Counted from the first letter of the stretch, positions 42,419 through 50,377 are shown. The stretch is 64,000 bases of DNA from Flavobacteriales bacterium (GCA_021741155.1 JAIOYP010000013.1:1-64000), one strand, 5' to 3'. The notes: a model not told the origin generated them from the letters alone. Numbers and translations: made by a program.

Positions 42419-43521
42419 ACCAATGGCGGGAAATTGTCCGCAAGCGCTTCATCCACTACGCCCGTTCTGCGCTTCAAATACGCATCTGTAATGGCAACGC
42501 TACTATGGTCGTACAGATCACGAATTCGCGAAACATCTACACCGGATCTAAGTAGCCTTTCGGCAGCGGTGTCCTTCAATCCGTAAAACTTCAATCGCTT
42601 ATCCATTCCCAGCGCTTCGCGATGTTGGGCAAATCGTTCGCTTATCCGGTTCGGCCATGCTTTCTTTTCGTGTGGTTCCAATCCCTTACCAAATAGGAAT
42701 AGTTCCTTTTGACTACTCTGCAGCAATGCGGCCAGCTCATCGGCCACCGGTTCCGGTAGCGCCACGGTCCGGGCTTTTCCATTCTTTGCCACTTCGCCAG
42801 GTATCAAGATACATCTACCCTCGAGCGCAGACACTTTTAACCCCACCAGCTCGGAGCGCCTAACCCCGCCATAATAGAGCAGCTGGCAAGCCATCAAGAA
42901 CCAAACATCAGTTTCGCGCAAATGGTCCACCAGCGCTTTCAGCTCAGCATCCGAAAAAACGCGGTTTTCTGCCCGCTTTTGCTTTTTCGGTTTCAACTTG
43001 GCAAAAGGGTTATCCTTCACATGGCCACGCTCAATAAGTTCGTTCCACCAGCTGCGGTAATTGGTCAGGTAATTATTGTAGGTCGTGCCGCTGGGCTTTC
43101 GCAGCTTAACAAGTAGATCCATGGCTTTTGCCGCGTGTTCCTGGGTAAACTCTTCGCACGTAATGCCATCGCTGGCCACCAACGAAATCAAGTGCATTAG
43201 AAGATTGTAATGCGCCCGGTAACTTTGAACGGTTCGTACACGGCTAAACTCATATTTAATGGCCAGCACGTTAGCAATGGCAGCTTTGAGAGCCACACGG
43301 CCAGCGGTTCCTGTGTCCATTCCTGGGCGCCATCCATCCGAAAGCTTTGCGTTTATTTGCCGCGCATATTCACGAGCCTTTTTTTCACCGAAAGTTTTGT
43401 TTCGATAATGGTCGAAGTACTTGCGCACCCGCTGCATCCTTCCGTTCACCATGTAGGAAAACTCAACGTAGTTCCGCTTTAATCGCTTGTATTCAGCAGG
43501 GTAATAATCGAAGTCGTTCAT
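42415..43521 (-). CDS. int: tyrosine recombinase (integrase)
   Basis: A 368-residue tyrosine recombinase: SAM-like core-binding domain (about 75-175) and catalytic domain (about 185-350). The catalytic set is Arg221 in YYGGVRRSEL, a lysine near 249, His339 in DHSSVAITDAY and Tyr348. Box II, usually HxLRHT, reads YGLKDTAA, so the second arginine is Lys316 and the preceding His is lost. It is next to attR and transcribed inward from the tRNA gene; it catalyses integration into tRNA-Leu. No separate excisionase is recognised. Confidence 0.92.
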   Translation of the reverse strand: MNDFDYYPAEYKRLKRNYVEFSYMVNGRMQRVRKYFDHYRNKTFGEKKAREYARQINAKLSDGWRPGMDTGTAGRVALKAAIANVLAIKYEFSRVRTVQSYRAHYNLLMHLISLVASDGITCEEFTQEHAAKAMDLLVKLRKPSGTTYNNYLTNYRSWWNELIERGHVKDNPFAKLKPKKQKRAENRVFSDAELKALVDHLRETDVWFLMACQLLYYGGVRRSELVGLKVSALEGRCILIPGEVAKNGKARTVALPEPVADELAALLQSSQKELFLFGKGLEPHEKKAWPNRISERFAQHREALGMDKRLKFYGLKDTAAERLLRSGVDVSRIRDLYDHSSVAITDAYLKRRTGVVDEALADNFPPLV

Positions 43522-43535
43522 CGCTTTGGTTTAGC

Positions 43536-43563
43536 CCCCCGGCCATGACCTTAAGCGTGGCGC
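43536..43563 (+). repeat. terminal direct repeat, right copy
   Basis: CCCCCGGCCATGACCTTA followed by AGCGTGGCGC matches the copy at 20077-20105. Here it is 15 bases upstream of the integrase start and overlaps the first TGGCGCA arm-type site (43558-43564). The sequence has an imperfect dyad centred on CTTAAG. Confidence 0.7.
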
Positions 43564-43575
43564 ACTCTTGGCGCA
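43558..43575. promoter_or_regulatory. candidate integrase arm-type sites, right
   Basis: TGGCGCA at 43558-43564 and 43569-43575, spaced 11 bp (one turn), 54 bp from attR. They match the pair near attL. Confidence 0.5.
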
Positions 43576-43593
43576 CTTTAACCCCAAAAAGAC

Positions 43594-43622
43594 TGAAAGC
43601 CCCATGAATAGGGGCTTTCAGC
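43594..43622 (-). terminator. element-borne terminator for tRNA-Leu
   Basis: CTGAAAGCCCC / GGGGCTTTCAG hairpin followed on the minus strand by TCTTTTT. It stands just inside attR, so tRNA-Leu transcripts end here in the lysogen, replacing the chromosomal terminator left beside attL. Confidence 0.75.
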
Positions 43623-43628
43623 TTTTCA

Positions 43629-43644
43629 AGTACCGAAGGCCGGG
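43629..43644 (+). repeat. attR, 16-bp core
   Basis: Identical to attL (19210-19225). It covers the 3' acceptor strand, discriminator base and part of the T-stem of tRNA-Leu. Confidence 0.85.
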
Positions 43645-43712
43645 ATCGAACCGGCACTCCTCACGGAACACGAGTTTGAGTCGTGCGCGTCTACCAGTTC
43701 CGCCACTTCGGC
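43631..43712 (-). tRNA. tRNA-Leu (anticodon CAA)
   Basis: Minus-strand sequence GCCGAAG ... CTTCGGT forms the acceptor stem (G-U at the first pair, A73 discriminator). The anticodon stem CACGA/TCGTG holds loop CTCAAAC, anticodon CAA, reading UUG. The T-arm is GCCGG TTCGATC CCGGC, and a short variable arm is present. CCA is not encoded. It is the integration site of the 24.4-kb element. Confidence 0.95.
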
Positions 43713-43728
43713 AAGTGAATTGGGGCGG

Positions 43729-43736
43729 CAAATTTA
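43729..43736 (-). promoter_or_regulatory. -7 element of the tRNA-Leu promoter
   Basis: On the minus strand TAAATTTG matches TAnnTTTG exactly, 17 bases before the mature tRNA 5' end. Confidence 0.55.
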
Positions 43737-43809
43737 TACGTTTTTCATTTACAAAAACGCACTTTTAAAAGAAGCCTTCATTTTACTGTGGAATAGGATA
43801 CAAATTTCT

Positions 43810-43817
43810 TACTTTCG
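43810..43817 (+). promoter_or_regulatory. -7 element of the prs promoter
   Basis: TACTTTCG, one mismatch to TAnnTTTG, lies 25 bases before the prs start codon. Confidence 0.45.
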
Positions 43818-43841
43818 CAGCCCCTAAAAAACGAGGAAAAC

Positions 43842-44777
43842 ATGCCGTTTAACGTCAAGTTGTTTACAGGAGAAGCCACTCAATACCTTTCTGAGAAGAT
43901 TGCGGAAAGCTATGGACAGCCTTTAAGTAATCAAACAACACTGCGTTTTAAAGACGGTGAGTTTGAGCCTTGCTTTGAAGAATCTATCCGTGGTGATGAT
44001 GTTTTTATCATTCAATCCACGTTCCCTCCTGGTGATAATTTGCTCGAATTGCTTTTGATGATTGATGCTGCAAAACGCGCATCGGCCAAAAGAATTGTTG
44101 CGGTTATTCCTTATTTCGGATGGGCACGTCAGGATAGAAAAGTGAAGCCGCGTGTGCCAATTGGTGCAAAATTAATGGCCGATCTTTTGGAGGCTGCGGG
44201 CGTTACCCGTGTGATGACAATGGATCTTCATGCCGATCAGATTCAGGGATTTTTCGATGTTCCTGTGGATCACCTTTTTGGGTCTTATTTATTCTTGAAT
44301 CACCTGAAAGAATCCATGGATTTGGACAATTTGGTGATGGCTACTCCAGATGTTGGGGGAACAAGAAGAGCAAATGCCTATGCCAAAGCGCTAAACGTTG
44401 ATCTTGCTATTTGCTATAAGCAGCGTAAAGTTGCCAATCAGGTAGCCGACATGACCGTAATTGGTGATGTGGAAGGGAAAGATGTGGTGCTTGTGGACGA
44501 CATTATTGACACGGGTGGCACCCTTTGCAAAGCAGCCGAAATGATGTTGGAGCACGGAGCAAAAACTGTTCGAGCCTGCATTACGCATCCACTTTTGTCT
44601 GGAAACGCACACGAAAACATCATCAATTCTAAATTGACAGAATTGGTTACTACCGACACAATTCCTCTTAAACAGGAAAACAAAAAGATAACGGTGCTAT
44701 CTGTAGCACCTCTATTTGCTGATGTAATTAAGAAGGCTCACAATTACGAGTCCATCAGCACCAAATTCATTTTTTAA
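43842..44777 (+). CDS. prs: ribose-phosphate pyrophosphokinase
   Basis: A 311-residue enzyme making PRPP from ribose 5-phosphate and ATP. The family's GEFEPCFEESIRGDDVFIIQ pattern (here read as DGEFEPCFEES and IRGDDVFIIQS), FGWARQDRKVKPRVPIGAKL, and the PRPP loop VVLVDDIIDTGGTL are present. It heads an operon with rplY (31-base gap) and pth. PRPP also feeds HisG, encoded at the left edge. Confidence 0.96.
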   Translation: MPFNVKLFTGEATQYLSEKIAESYGQPLSNQTTLRFKDGEFEPCFEESIRGDDVFIIQSTFPPGDNLLELLLMIDAAKRASAKRIVAVIPYFGWARQDRKVKPRVPIGAKLMADLLEAAGVTRVMTMDLHADQIQGFFDVPVDHLFGSYLFLNHLKESMDLDNLVMATPDVGGTRRANAYAKALNVDLAICYKQRKVANQVADMTVIGDVEGKDVVLVDDIIDTGGTLCKAAEMMLEHGAKTVRACITHPLLSGNAHENIINSKLTELVTTDTIPLKQENKKITVLSVAPLFADVIKKAHNYESISTKFIF

Positions 44778-44808
44778 TCAAATCAATAATCAACAAAAAC
44801 AATTAACA

Positions 44809-45438
44809 ATGGAATCGATCTCAATTTCAGGATCAAAAAGGAAGTCCCTCGGGAAAGCCGATGCAAAAGCTGTGCGTAATGCTGGCTTGGTTCCATGCAT
44901 CGTCTACGGAGGTAAAGAAGAAGTGCATGTTCAAATCGATGAGCGCGCATTCAACAAATTGGTTTTCACACCAGACCAATATGTTGTCAACTTGGATGTG
45001 GACGGACAAGCTTACTCGGTTGTAATGAAGGCCATCCAGTATCATCCTATCAGCGATAGAATCATACACGTTGATTTTCAAGAATTATCTGGTCGTGCAG
45101 TAAAAATGACCCTTCCTATCCTAACAAAAGGACAGGCAAAAGGTGTTCTTTCTGGTGGTCGTTTGCGAGTAGTAAGGAGAAACGTTAAGGTTCAAGGCTT
45201 GCCAGAAAACATGCCAAGCACCATTGAATTGGACATTACTAATCTTAAGATTGGAAAGTCAATCAAGATTGGTGATTTGAAAATTCCTGGAATCACATTC
45301 CTTGCTGATGACAACCAAATCATTGTTGCCGTGAGCATGAAGCGTGGTGCTATCGTTGAGGCTGACGCAGAAGATGAAGAAGAAGTAACTGCCGAAGGTG
45401 GTGAAGCTCCAGCAGAAGAAGCAGCCGCAGCTGAATAA
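44809..45438 (+). CDS. rplY: 50S ribosomal protein L25 (CTC/TL5 form)
   Basis: A 209-residue protein: N-terminal 5S rRNA-binding L25 domain (about 1-90: GSKRKSLGKADAKAVRNAGL, VPCIVYGG) and C-terminal TL5-type beta domain, with an acidic tail (EADAEDEEEVTAEGGEAPAE). It binds 5S rRNA in the large subunit. The prs-rplY-pth order is common in bacteria. Confidence 0.95.
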   Translation: MESISISGSKRKSLGKADAKAVRNAGLVPCIVYGGKEEVHVQIDERAFNKLVFTPDQYVVNLDVDGQAYSVVMKAIQYHPISDRIIHVDFQELSGRAVKMTLPILTKGQAKGVLSGGRLRVVRRNVKVQGLPENMPSTIELDITNLKIGKSIKIGDLKIPGITFLADDNQIIVAVSMKRGAIVEADAEDEEEVTAEGGEAPAEEAAAAE

Positions 45439-45440
45439 GC

Positions 45441-46001
45441 ATGAAATACCTCATTGTTGGGCTGGGTAACATTGGCAGCGAGTATGCCGAAACCCGTCAC
45501 AACATAGGATTTAAGATAGTGGACGCCTTAGCTAAGGCGTCCACTTCTAGTTTTAAGCCCAGCCGTTTGGGCGATATGTGCGAGGTGAAACACAAAGGAA
45601 GAACCTTCGTTTTGGTCAAACCTTCCACCTACATGAATTTGAGCGGGAAAGCCGTTCAGTATTGGATGGCTGAGACTAAAGTTCCCATTGAGAAAGTTCT
45701 CATTATTACCGATGATATTGCGTTGGAAACAGGCGTGATTCGCATTCGCGCCAAAGGCAGCGATGGCGGCCACAACGGGCTAAAAAGCATCAATCAGGTT
45801 TTGGGCAGACAGGATTATCCCCGCATGCGTTTCGGGGTTGGAAACGATTTCGGCAAAGGCCAGCAGGTAGATTACGTTCTTGGCGAATGGACCAAGGAAG
45901 ACCTCGACATTATCAATCCAAAAATTGAAAAAGCTGTGGAGGCCATCAAGGCTTTTGGCACAATGGAACTGGGTTTTGTGATGAGTCAGTTTAATGGATA
46001 A
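45441..46001 (+). CDS. pth: peptidyl-tRNA hydrolase
   Basis: A 186-residue enzyme that recycles peptidyl-tRNA. Family signatures: LIVGLGNIGSEYAETRHNIG with the catalytic His in TRHNIGF, PSTYMNLSGKAV, DDIALETGVIRIRAKGSDGG and HNGLKSI. It starts two bases after rplY. Confidence 0.96.
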   Translation: MKYLIVGLGNIGSEYAETRHNIGFKIVDALAKASTSSFKPSRLGDMCEVKHKGRTFVLVKPSTYMNLSGKAVQYWMAETKVPIEKVLIITDDIALETGVIRIRAKGSDGGHNGLKSINQVLGRQDYPRMRFGVGNDFGKGQQVDYVLGEWTKEDLDIINPKIEKAVEAIKAFGTMELGFVMSQFNG

Positions 46002-46002
46002 C

Positions 46003-46032
46003 AGCCCCTCCTGACCTCCCCAAAGGGGAGGG
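46003..46032. repeat. GC-rich hairpin after pth
   Basis: CCTCCCC/GGGGAGG with a 3-base loop (46015-46031), preceded by CAGCCCCTCCTGA. There is no U-tract on the plus strand, so a terminator role is doubtful. It resembles the short CCTCCCCaaaGGGGAGG hairpins dispersed in many Bacteroidota genomes. Confidence 0.45.
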
Positions 46033-46102
46033 AATTCGCAGCACCGAATCCGCCTAAAAATCAAGAACTGCCCTTAGTCCACGGACAAGTTGGGTCGGAT
46101 AT

Positions 46103-46522
46103 TCAAGGGTTTTCGTTAAAGAAATGGGTGAATCCTTTGGCCCGGAGTCCTTCCTTCAATTTCTTATCGCCTGACCATAATGGAAGATTCAACTCGATGC
46201 AAAGTGCGATGAATGGAGTGTCTTTCACATCAATATCCTTACATAGTTCATAGGCTTGCTGTCTGCTGGCAGTTGCGATAAAGTCGGTGGGAACGAACTC
46301 AATCCGCTCAATGATGCCATTGAGATAAAAATGAAGCTCCGATTCTGTCAGTTTGGAACTCTTCAACAGCTTTTGATGATGCAAATGCAGCTCAGAGATC
46401 AAATATTGAGGAGCATAGAATGTCAGACCTGCATCCATTAGTGTGTCACGGATGATTGATGCTTTTGGAATCAGTGCTGAGAACACGCGGTTGGTGTCTA
46501 CAACCGCTGCGTTAGCAATCAT
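46103..46522 (-). CDS. PIN-domain toxin (VapC-like)
   Basis: A 139-residue PIN ribonuclease. Acidic active-site residues are seen in VVDTNRVFSAL, SELHLH, VKDTPFIALCIELN and LWSGDKKLKEGL. The start overlaps the end of the small antitoxin-like gene at 46519-46743 by four bases. It would cleave RNA when released from its partner. Confidence 0.82.
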   Translation of the reverse strand: MIANAAVVDTNRVFSALIPKASIIRDTLMDAGLTFYAPQYLISELHLHHQKLLKSSKLTESELHFYLNGIIERIEFVPTDFIATASRQQAYELCKDIDVKDTPFIALCIELNLPLWSGDKKLKEGLRAKGFTHFFNENP

Positions 46523-46743
46523 TTCTTCACATCTTTCAGGAATGATTCCGCGTTCTCATCCCACCATTGTTGGTCCAAGTCTTCTGCAATCGCGCTCACG
46601 CTGTCCGAGAACCCCGATCTTTGAGCAAGTTCTTCCAATTTCAGGCGTTTGATCAGCGCGATAATATAGTTGGGGTCGAACCCCTTCCTGTTCAATGTGA
46701 GAATCATCTTGTCTCCCTTGGTGGCTATTGTCAGATTTCGCAT
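46519..46743 (-). CDS. antitoxin partner of the PIN toxin
   Basis: A 74-residue protein from ATG 46743 (MRNLTIATKGDKMILTLNRK...). A short N-terminal beta-strand and helices are followed by an acidic, Trp-containing tail (LDQQWWDENAESFLKDVKK) typical of toxin-binding regions. The frame is open to 46881, but an earlier start would overlap the divergent nucleotidyltransferase promoter. Confidence 0.65.
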   Translation of the reverse strand: MRNLTIATKGDKMILTLNRKGFDPNYIIALIKRLKLEELAQRSGFSDSVSAIAEDLDQQWWDENAESFLKDVKK

Positions 46744-46815
46744 GGCCTCAGTGGTTTGTGTTCTGTCAAAGATAAGCCGTTGGTGGCAAAGGGCAATAGG
46801 TGGATTTTGAAAGCC

Positions 46816-46823
46816 TATCTTTG
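46816..46823 (+). promoter_or_regulatory. -7 element TATCTTTG
   Basis: Exact match to TAnnTTTG, four bases before the ATG at 46828, giving an almost leaderless transcript. Confidence 0.5.
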
Positions 46824-46827
46824 CGCC

Positions 46828-47136
46828 ATGCGTTTCATAGAACCATATCGCTCTCAAATTGAAGAGGCCTGTCGAAAACATCAGGTAAAAACCATGTATG
46901 TTTTTGGTTCGGCATCAACCGAAACCATGAACGAAAACAGCGATGTGGACTTGTTGGTCAAATTCAAATCGTTTGACCTCTCCAAGTATTTCGAGAACTA
47001 CATGTCACTTAAGGAAACGCTGAAAAAACTCCTAAACCGCGAGGTTGATCTTTTAGAAGAACGGACTCTCAAAAACTCATTTTTGATTCGTTCTATTGAA
47101 CGTAGCAAGGAGTTGGTCTATGGATGGCCAGATTAA
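46828..47136 (+). CDS. MNT-type nucleotidyltransferase domain protein
   Basis: A 102-residue protein with the minimal nucleotidyltransferase signature VFGSASTETMNENSDVDLLV (GSx10DxD type). Such proteins (MntA) act as antitoxins of HepT RNases by AMPylation. No HepT-like gene is next to it; the neighbour at 47133 is a secreted protein on the other strand. It may be an orphan. Confidence 0.78.
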   Translation: MRFIEPYRSQIEEACRKHQVKTMYVFGSASTETMNENSDVDLLVKFKSFDLSKYFENYMSLKETLKKLLNREVDLLEERTLKNSFLIRSIERSKELVYGWPD

Positions 47137-48632
47137 CGGTTAATCAGAACCGTTTTCAGTGTCTGATTTTTGTCTTCCGTCCAAGCAGAGATGACGTAAA
47201 AGCCGCTGGTGAGTCCTGAAAGGCTCAAACTTGAACGGCTCGTTCTTCCTGACAAGTGAATCCTTCCTGTTGCATCCACAACTTGATAATTGTAGGAATT
47301 TGGCTCAAGGAATTGAAGCTGATTAATTGACAAGGAAATCAAACCATCCGTTTGTTTGTGATTCTCAACAGAGAGCAACGATTCGTGAATCAATGGTGTC
47401 ATAAAAGAACCCTGCGGAGTACCGTTCAATGAATCATAAGTGCCTAGGATCATTTCTCCGAGAATCGTTTCTTCATAATGTTTGAATCGCGTTTCAACAT
47501 TTCCAAGGTCGGCATAGCCAATCATACTTTTCAAACCATTGTACTGTTCAACCTCGAACAAAGCTGCTGTTTTCAGACCGAAACGGTCGTAATCGCCTCC
47601 AAGCAAGATACCGTGATTAGTTTGCCTGACCACCGTATTTGGGATAAAGTCTTCTCCGAAGTTTGTGATTAAGATTTCCTCCTCATCATAACGAACAATT
47701 CTACTTTTCACAAATTCTCCTAACGTACCCGTTTCTCGAATGATAAAGTACGTCCTATCATTCTCTCCGAGAAGCCCTGAAATCACTTGTACATTATTGC
47801 CATTGAACCCAAGAGCATATTCTTTCCATGTTTGTTGCTCAAGATCAATCAGCATTGCTTTAGGTTGCTTAATGAACGCTGTAGAAGCGTCAACTTCAAA
47901 ACCAGAAATCAAGAGTTTTCTGTCAATTTCAACCACATGGTTCACATAGAACGGAGTTTCAAGGGGTATTTCGAACATCTTGTGCGTTGGGAACCGCTCC
48001 TCCGGATAAATATCGTACAGTTCTAAGGCCATTTGATTCTCTACGAACCGATTAAAAACGCCTGTAATCCTTGGAAAAAAAGCTAACCCACCAACCGCAT
48101 TCGAAATTTTGGAAGAAGCGTAACCGATAAACTTCGGGTTGAATTGACCATAGGCAATATTTGGAGGTGAAAAAGTCCAACCAAACCTCATTGCATCCTC
48201 TGAATACCAACCTAAGTGAGAATCGAACAAGCCAGCCGCACAAATTACAACAGGTTGAAAAAGAGGTACTGTTCGATGTGTTAGTCCTCCTGCGATGAAC
48301 ATATTAGAGAAGGTTAAACCAAATTGGTAATAATGGCTTTTATGAAGTGGAGGCGTTATCGAATCAATGTAATCGCCAACAAAAACAGTATCCGAATATT
48401 CGGGAATCATACCTTCCGTCATGGATGACATGTAAATCGATGTTCCCGTTAAATTATAATTGTTAATTGACAGTAACTCGACTCCAAATGCGACAGATGA
48501 TGGAACTCCAATTGGTTCCTCCGCCAACCTCCCAAGAGGAACTCCACTTACAATACTACCTGGCTGCACCAAGGTCTGCGCTTGTATTAGCACGGCATTG
48601 ATGAGTATCAGTAAAACCAACGAGATTTTCAT
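47133..48632 (-). CDS. secreted protein with type IX sorting domain
   Basis: A 499-residue protein from ATG 48632 with a Sec signal peptide (MKISLVLLILINAVLIQAQ). The middle is beta-rich with no recognised domain. The last about 75 residues look like a T9SS sorting domain (YNYQVVDATGRIHLSGRTSR, LSGLTSGFYVISAWTED). Four-base overlap with the convergent nucleotidyltransferase gene. Confidence 0.7.
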   Translation of the reverse strand: MKISLVLLILINAVLIQAQTLVQPGSIVSGVPLGRLAEEPIGVPSSVAFGVELLSINNYNLTGTSIYMSSMTEGMIPEYSDTVFVGDYIDSITPPLHKSHYYQFGLTFSNMFIAGGLTHRTVPLFQPVVICAAGLFDSHLGWYSEDAMRFGWTFSPPNIAYGQFNPKFIGYASSKISNAVGGLAFFPRITGVFNRFVENQMALELYDIYPEERFPTHKMFEIPLETPFYVNHVVEIDRKLLISGFEVDASTAFIKQPKAMLIDLEQQTWKEYALGFNGNNVQVISGLLGENDRTYFIIRETGTLGEFVKSRIVRYDEEEILITNFGEDFIPNTVVRQTNHGILLGGDYDRFGLKTAALFEVEQYNGLKSMIGYADLGNVETRFKHYEETILGEMILGTYDSLNGTPQGSFMTPLIHESLLSVENHKQTDGLISLSINQLQFLEPNSYNYQVVDATGRIHLSGRTSRSSLSLSGLTSGFYVISAWTEDKNQTLKTVLINR

Positions 48633-48711
48633 GTCTAAAATTTCCACCAAGGTGAAAACTCTAGCATTAGCAATCAAACCAAATTATAGCTTGAAATTAC
48701 ACTTCTAACGA

Positions 48712-50253
48712 CTACCCAATCCTCTCCAAAACCTTCTTCATCCCTACCCTTTCCTCAACAATCTCAGAAAGCTTTTCGATTAGAACGCGCTCTTGTTGCA
48801 TGGTGTCTCTATCACGAAGCGTAACGGCATTATCAACCAACGTATCGTGGTCAACGGTGATGCAGAAAGGCGTTCCGATGGCGTCTTGTCTACGGTAACG
48901 TTTTCCAATGCTGTCCTTCTCTTCATAAATGATGTTGTGATCAAAACGAAGCTGATTGAAGATTTCCATTGCCTTTTCTGGAAGTCCATCTTTCTTCACC
49001 AAAGGAAGAATTGCCAACTTGACTGGAGCTAGGAACGGTGGAATTTTCAGCACAACGCGTGATGTTCCGCCTTCGAGTTCCTCTTCCACATAAGAAGCGG
49101 AAAGAACAGCGAGAACAGTTCTATCCAAACCGATGGATGTTTCCACCACATACGGAACGTAGCTCTTGTTTTCCTCTGGGTCGAAGTACTGCAGTTTCTT
49201 TCCTGAGAATTTTTCGTGTTGCGTAAGGTCGTAATCGGTACGCGAGTGAATTCCTTCCAATTCTTTGAAACCGAATGGAAAATCGAACTCAATATCGAAG
49301 GCAGCATTGGCATAATGCGCCAATTTATCGTGTGCATGGAAACGGTATTTCTCAATTCCTAGTCCCATTGCTTCGTGCCAAGCGAGACGTTTTTCTTTCC
49401 ACTTTTCAAACCAGTCCAACTCGGTTCCTGGTTTGACGAAAAATTGCATTTCCATCTGCTCAAACTCGCGCATTCTGAAAATGAACTGACGAGCGACAAT
49501 CTCGTTTCTGAACGCTTTTCCCGTTTGGGCAATTCCGAAAGGAATCTTCATCCTTCCTGTTTTCTGCACGTTCAGGTAGTTTACAAAGATTCCTTGGGCG
49601 GTTTCTGGTCTTAGGTAAATGGTGCTTGCCCCTTCTGCCATCGCGCCCATTTCAGTTGCAAACATGAGGTTGAATTGACGCACATCTGTCCAATTCTTTG
49701 ACCCTGAAACCGGGCAAGCAATCTCCAAATCGATAATCAACTGACGGACATCGGCCAAGTCTTCCTTCTCCAATGCAGTCACAAAACGAGTCCTTATTTC
49801 CTCTTTCTTTTCTGCATTGCGAAGCACATTCGGATTGGTGGCAAGGAATTGTTCCTTGTCAAACGCATCACCGAAACGTTTGCTGGCCTTCTCTACCTCC
49901 TTATCAATCTTCGCATCAATCTTGGCCATGTAATCCTCAATCAACACATCGGCACGATAACGCTTCTTACTATCCTTATTATCTATCAACGGATCATTGA
50001 ATGCGTCTACGTGACCAGAAGCTTTCCAAGTAGTTGGGTGCATGAAAATGGCAGCATCCAATCCAACGATATTTTCGTTCAGCTGCACCATCGCTTTCCA
50101 CCAATAATCGCGGATGTTTTTCTTCAATTCTACGCCCATTTGTGCGTAATCGTAAGCCGCGCTTAACCCATCATAGATTTCGCTGCTTTGAAAAATAAAT
50201 CCGTACTCCTTACTGTGTCCGATAATACTCTTGAAAAGATCTTCGTTGTTCAT
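48712..50253 (-). CDS. glyS: glycyl-tRNA synthetase (single-chain, class II)
   Basis: A 513-residue alpha2-type GlyRS. Class II motifs are present: motif 2 in FRNEIVARQFIFRMREFEQM and motif 3 in GLDRTVLAVLSA, with the anticodon-binding domain at the C-terminus (VKLAILPLVKKDGLPEKAME). The ATG at 50253 (MNNEDLFKSIIGHSKEYGFI) is the family's start; the frame is open 78 bases further up. Confidence 0.95.
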   Translation of the reverse strand: MNNEDLFKSIIGHSKEYGFIFQSSEIYDGLSAAYDYAQMGVELKKNIRDYWWKAMVQLNENIVGLDAAIFMHPTTWKASGHVDAFNDPLIDNKDSKKRYRADVLIEDYMAKIDAKIDKEVEKASKRFGDAFDKEQFLATNPNVLRNAEKKEEIRTRFVTALEKEDLADVRQLIIDLEIACPVSGSKNWTDVRQFNLMFATEMGAMAEGASTIYLRPETAQGIFVNYLNVQKTGRMKIPFGIAQTGKAFRNEIVARQFIFRMREFEQMEMQFFVKPGTELDWFEKWKEKRLAWHEAMGLGIEKYRFHAHDKLAHYANAAFDIEFDFPFGFKELEGIHSRTDYDLTQHEKFSGKKLQYFDPEENKSYVPYVVETSIGLDRTVLAVLSASYVEEELEGGTSRVVLKIPPFLAPVKLAILPLVKKDGLPEKAMEIFNQLRFDHNIIYEEKDSIGKRYRRQDAIGTPFCITVDHDTLVDNAVTLRDRDTMQQERVLIEKLSEIVEERVGMKKVLERIG

Positions 50254-50369
50254 GTAGATAAACTGTGTTATGGTGCCTTGTTTTAATGGCGGCAAAGCTA
50301 TGAAAATTGAGTTCTGGACATGAACAACCATTCAATGCTTATGGGTTCAACCTTCGACTGAAAAGAACT

Positions 50370-50377
50370 TATCTTTG
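50370..50377 (+). promoter_or_regulatory. -7 element TATCTTTG
   Basis: Exact match to TAnnTTTG, 27 bases before the antitoxin start at 50405. Confidence 0.5.

Larger units (their letters stand above)
19210..43644. mobile_element. 24.4-kb integrated element, putative tailless membrane-containing prophage
   Basis: Bounded by the 16-bp repeat, with the right copy restoring tRNA-Leu and an inward-lying tyrosine integrase next to it. The order is repressor/Cro-like switch, early replication block, non-coding origin-like region, late block and integrase. The late block holds a compact P-loop ATPase, a candidate capsid gene between two terminators, about twenty small membrane proteins, a basic protein, an endolysin, holin-like genes and spike-like genes. 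Terminase, portal, protease, tape measure and tail genes are absent, and so are conjugation genes. All genes between the switch and the integrase run on the plus strand with overlapping starts and stops. Confidence 0.85.

Noticed and set aside
19210-43644. Integrative conjugative element or satellite
   Set aside because: No relaxase, coupling protein or Tra genes. An endolysin, holin-like genes and a large coupled late operon favour a virus with its own structural genes.
46003-46032. pth terminator
   Set aside because: The hairpin lacks a U-tract on the plus strand; it is better listed as a dispersed hairpin.
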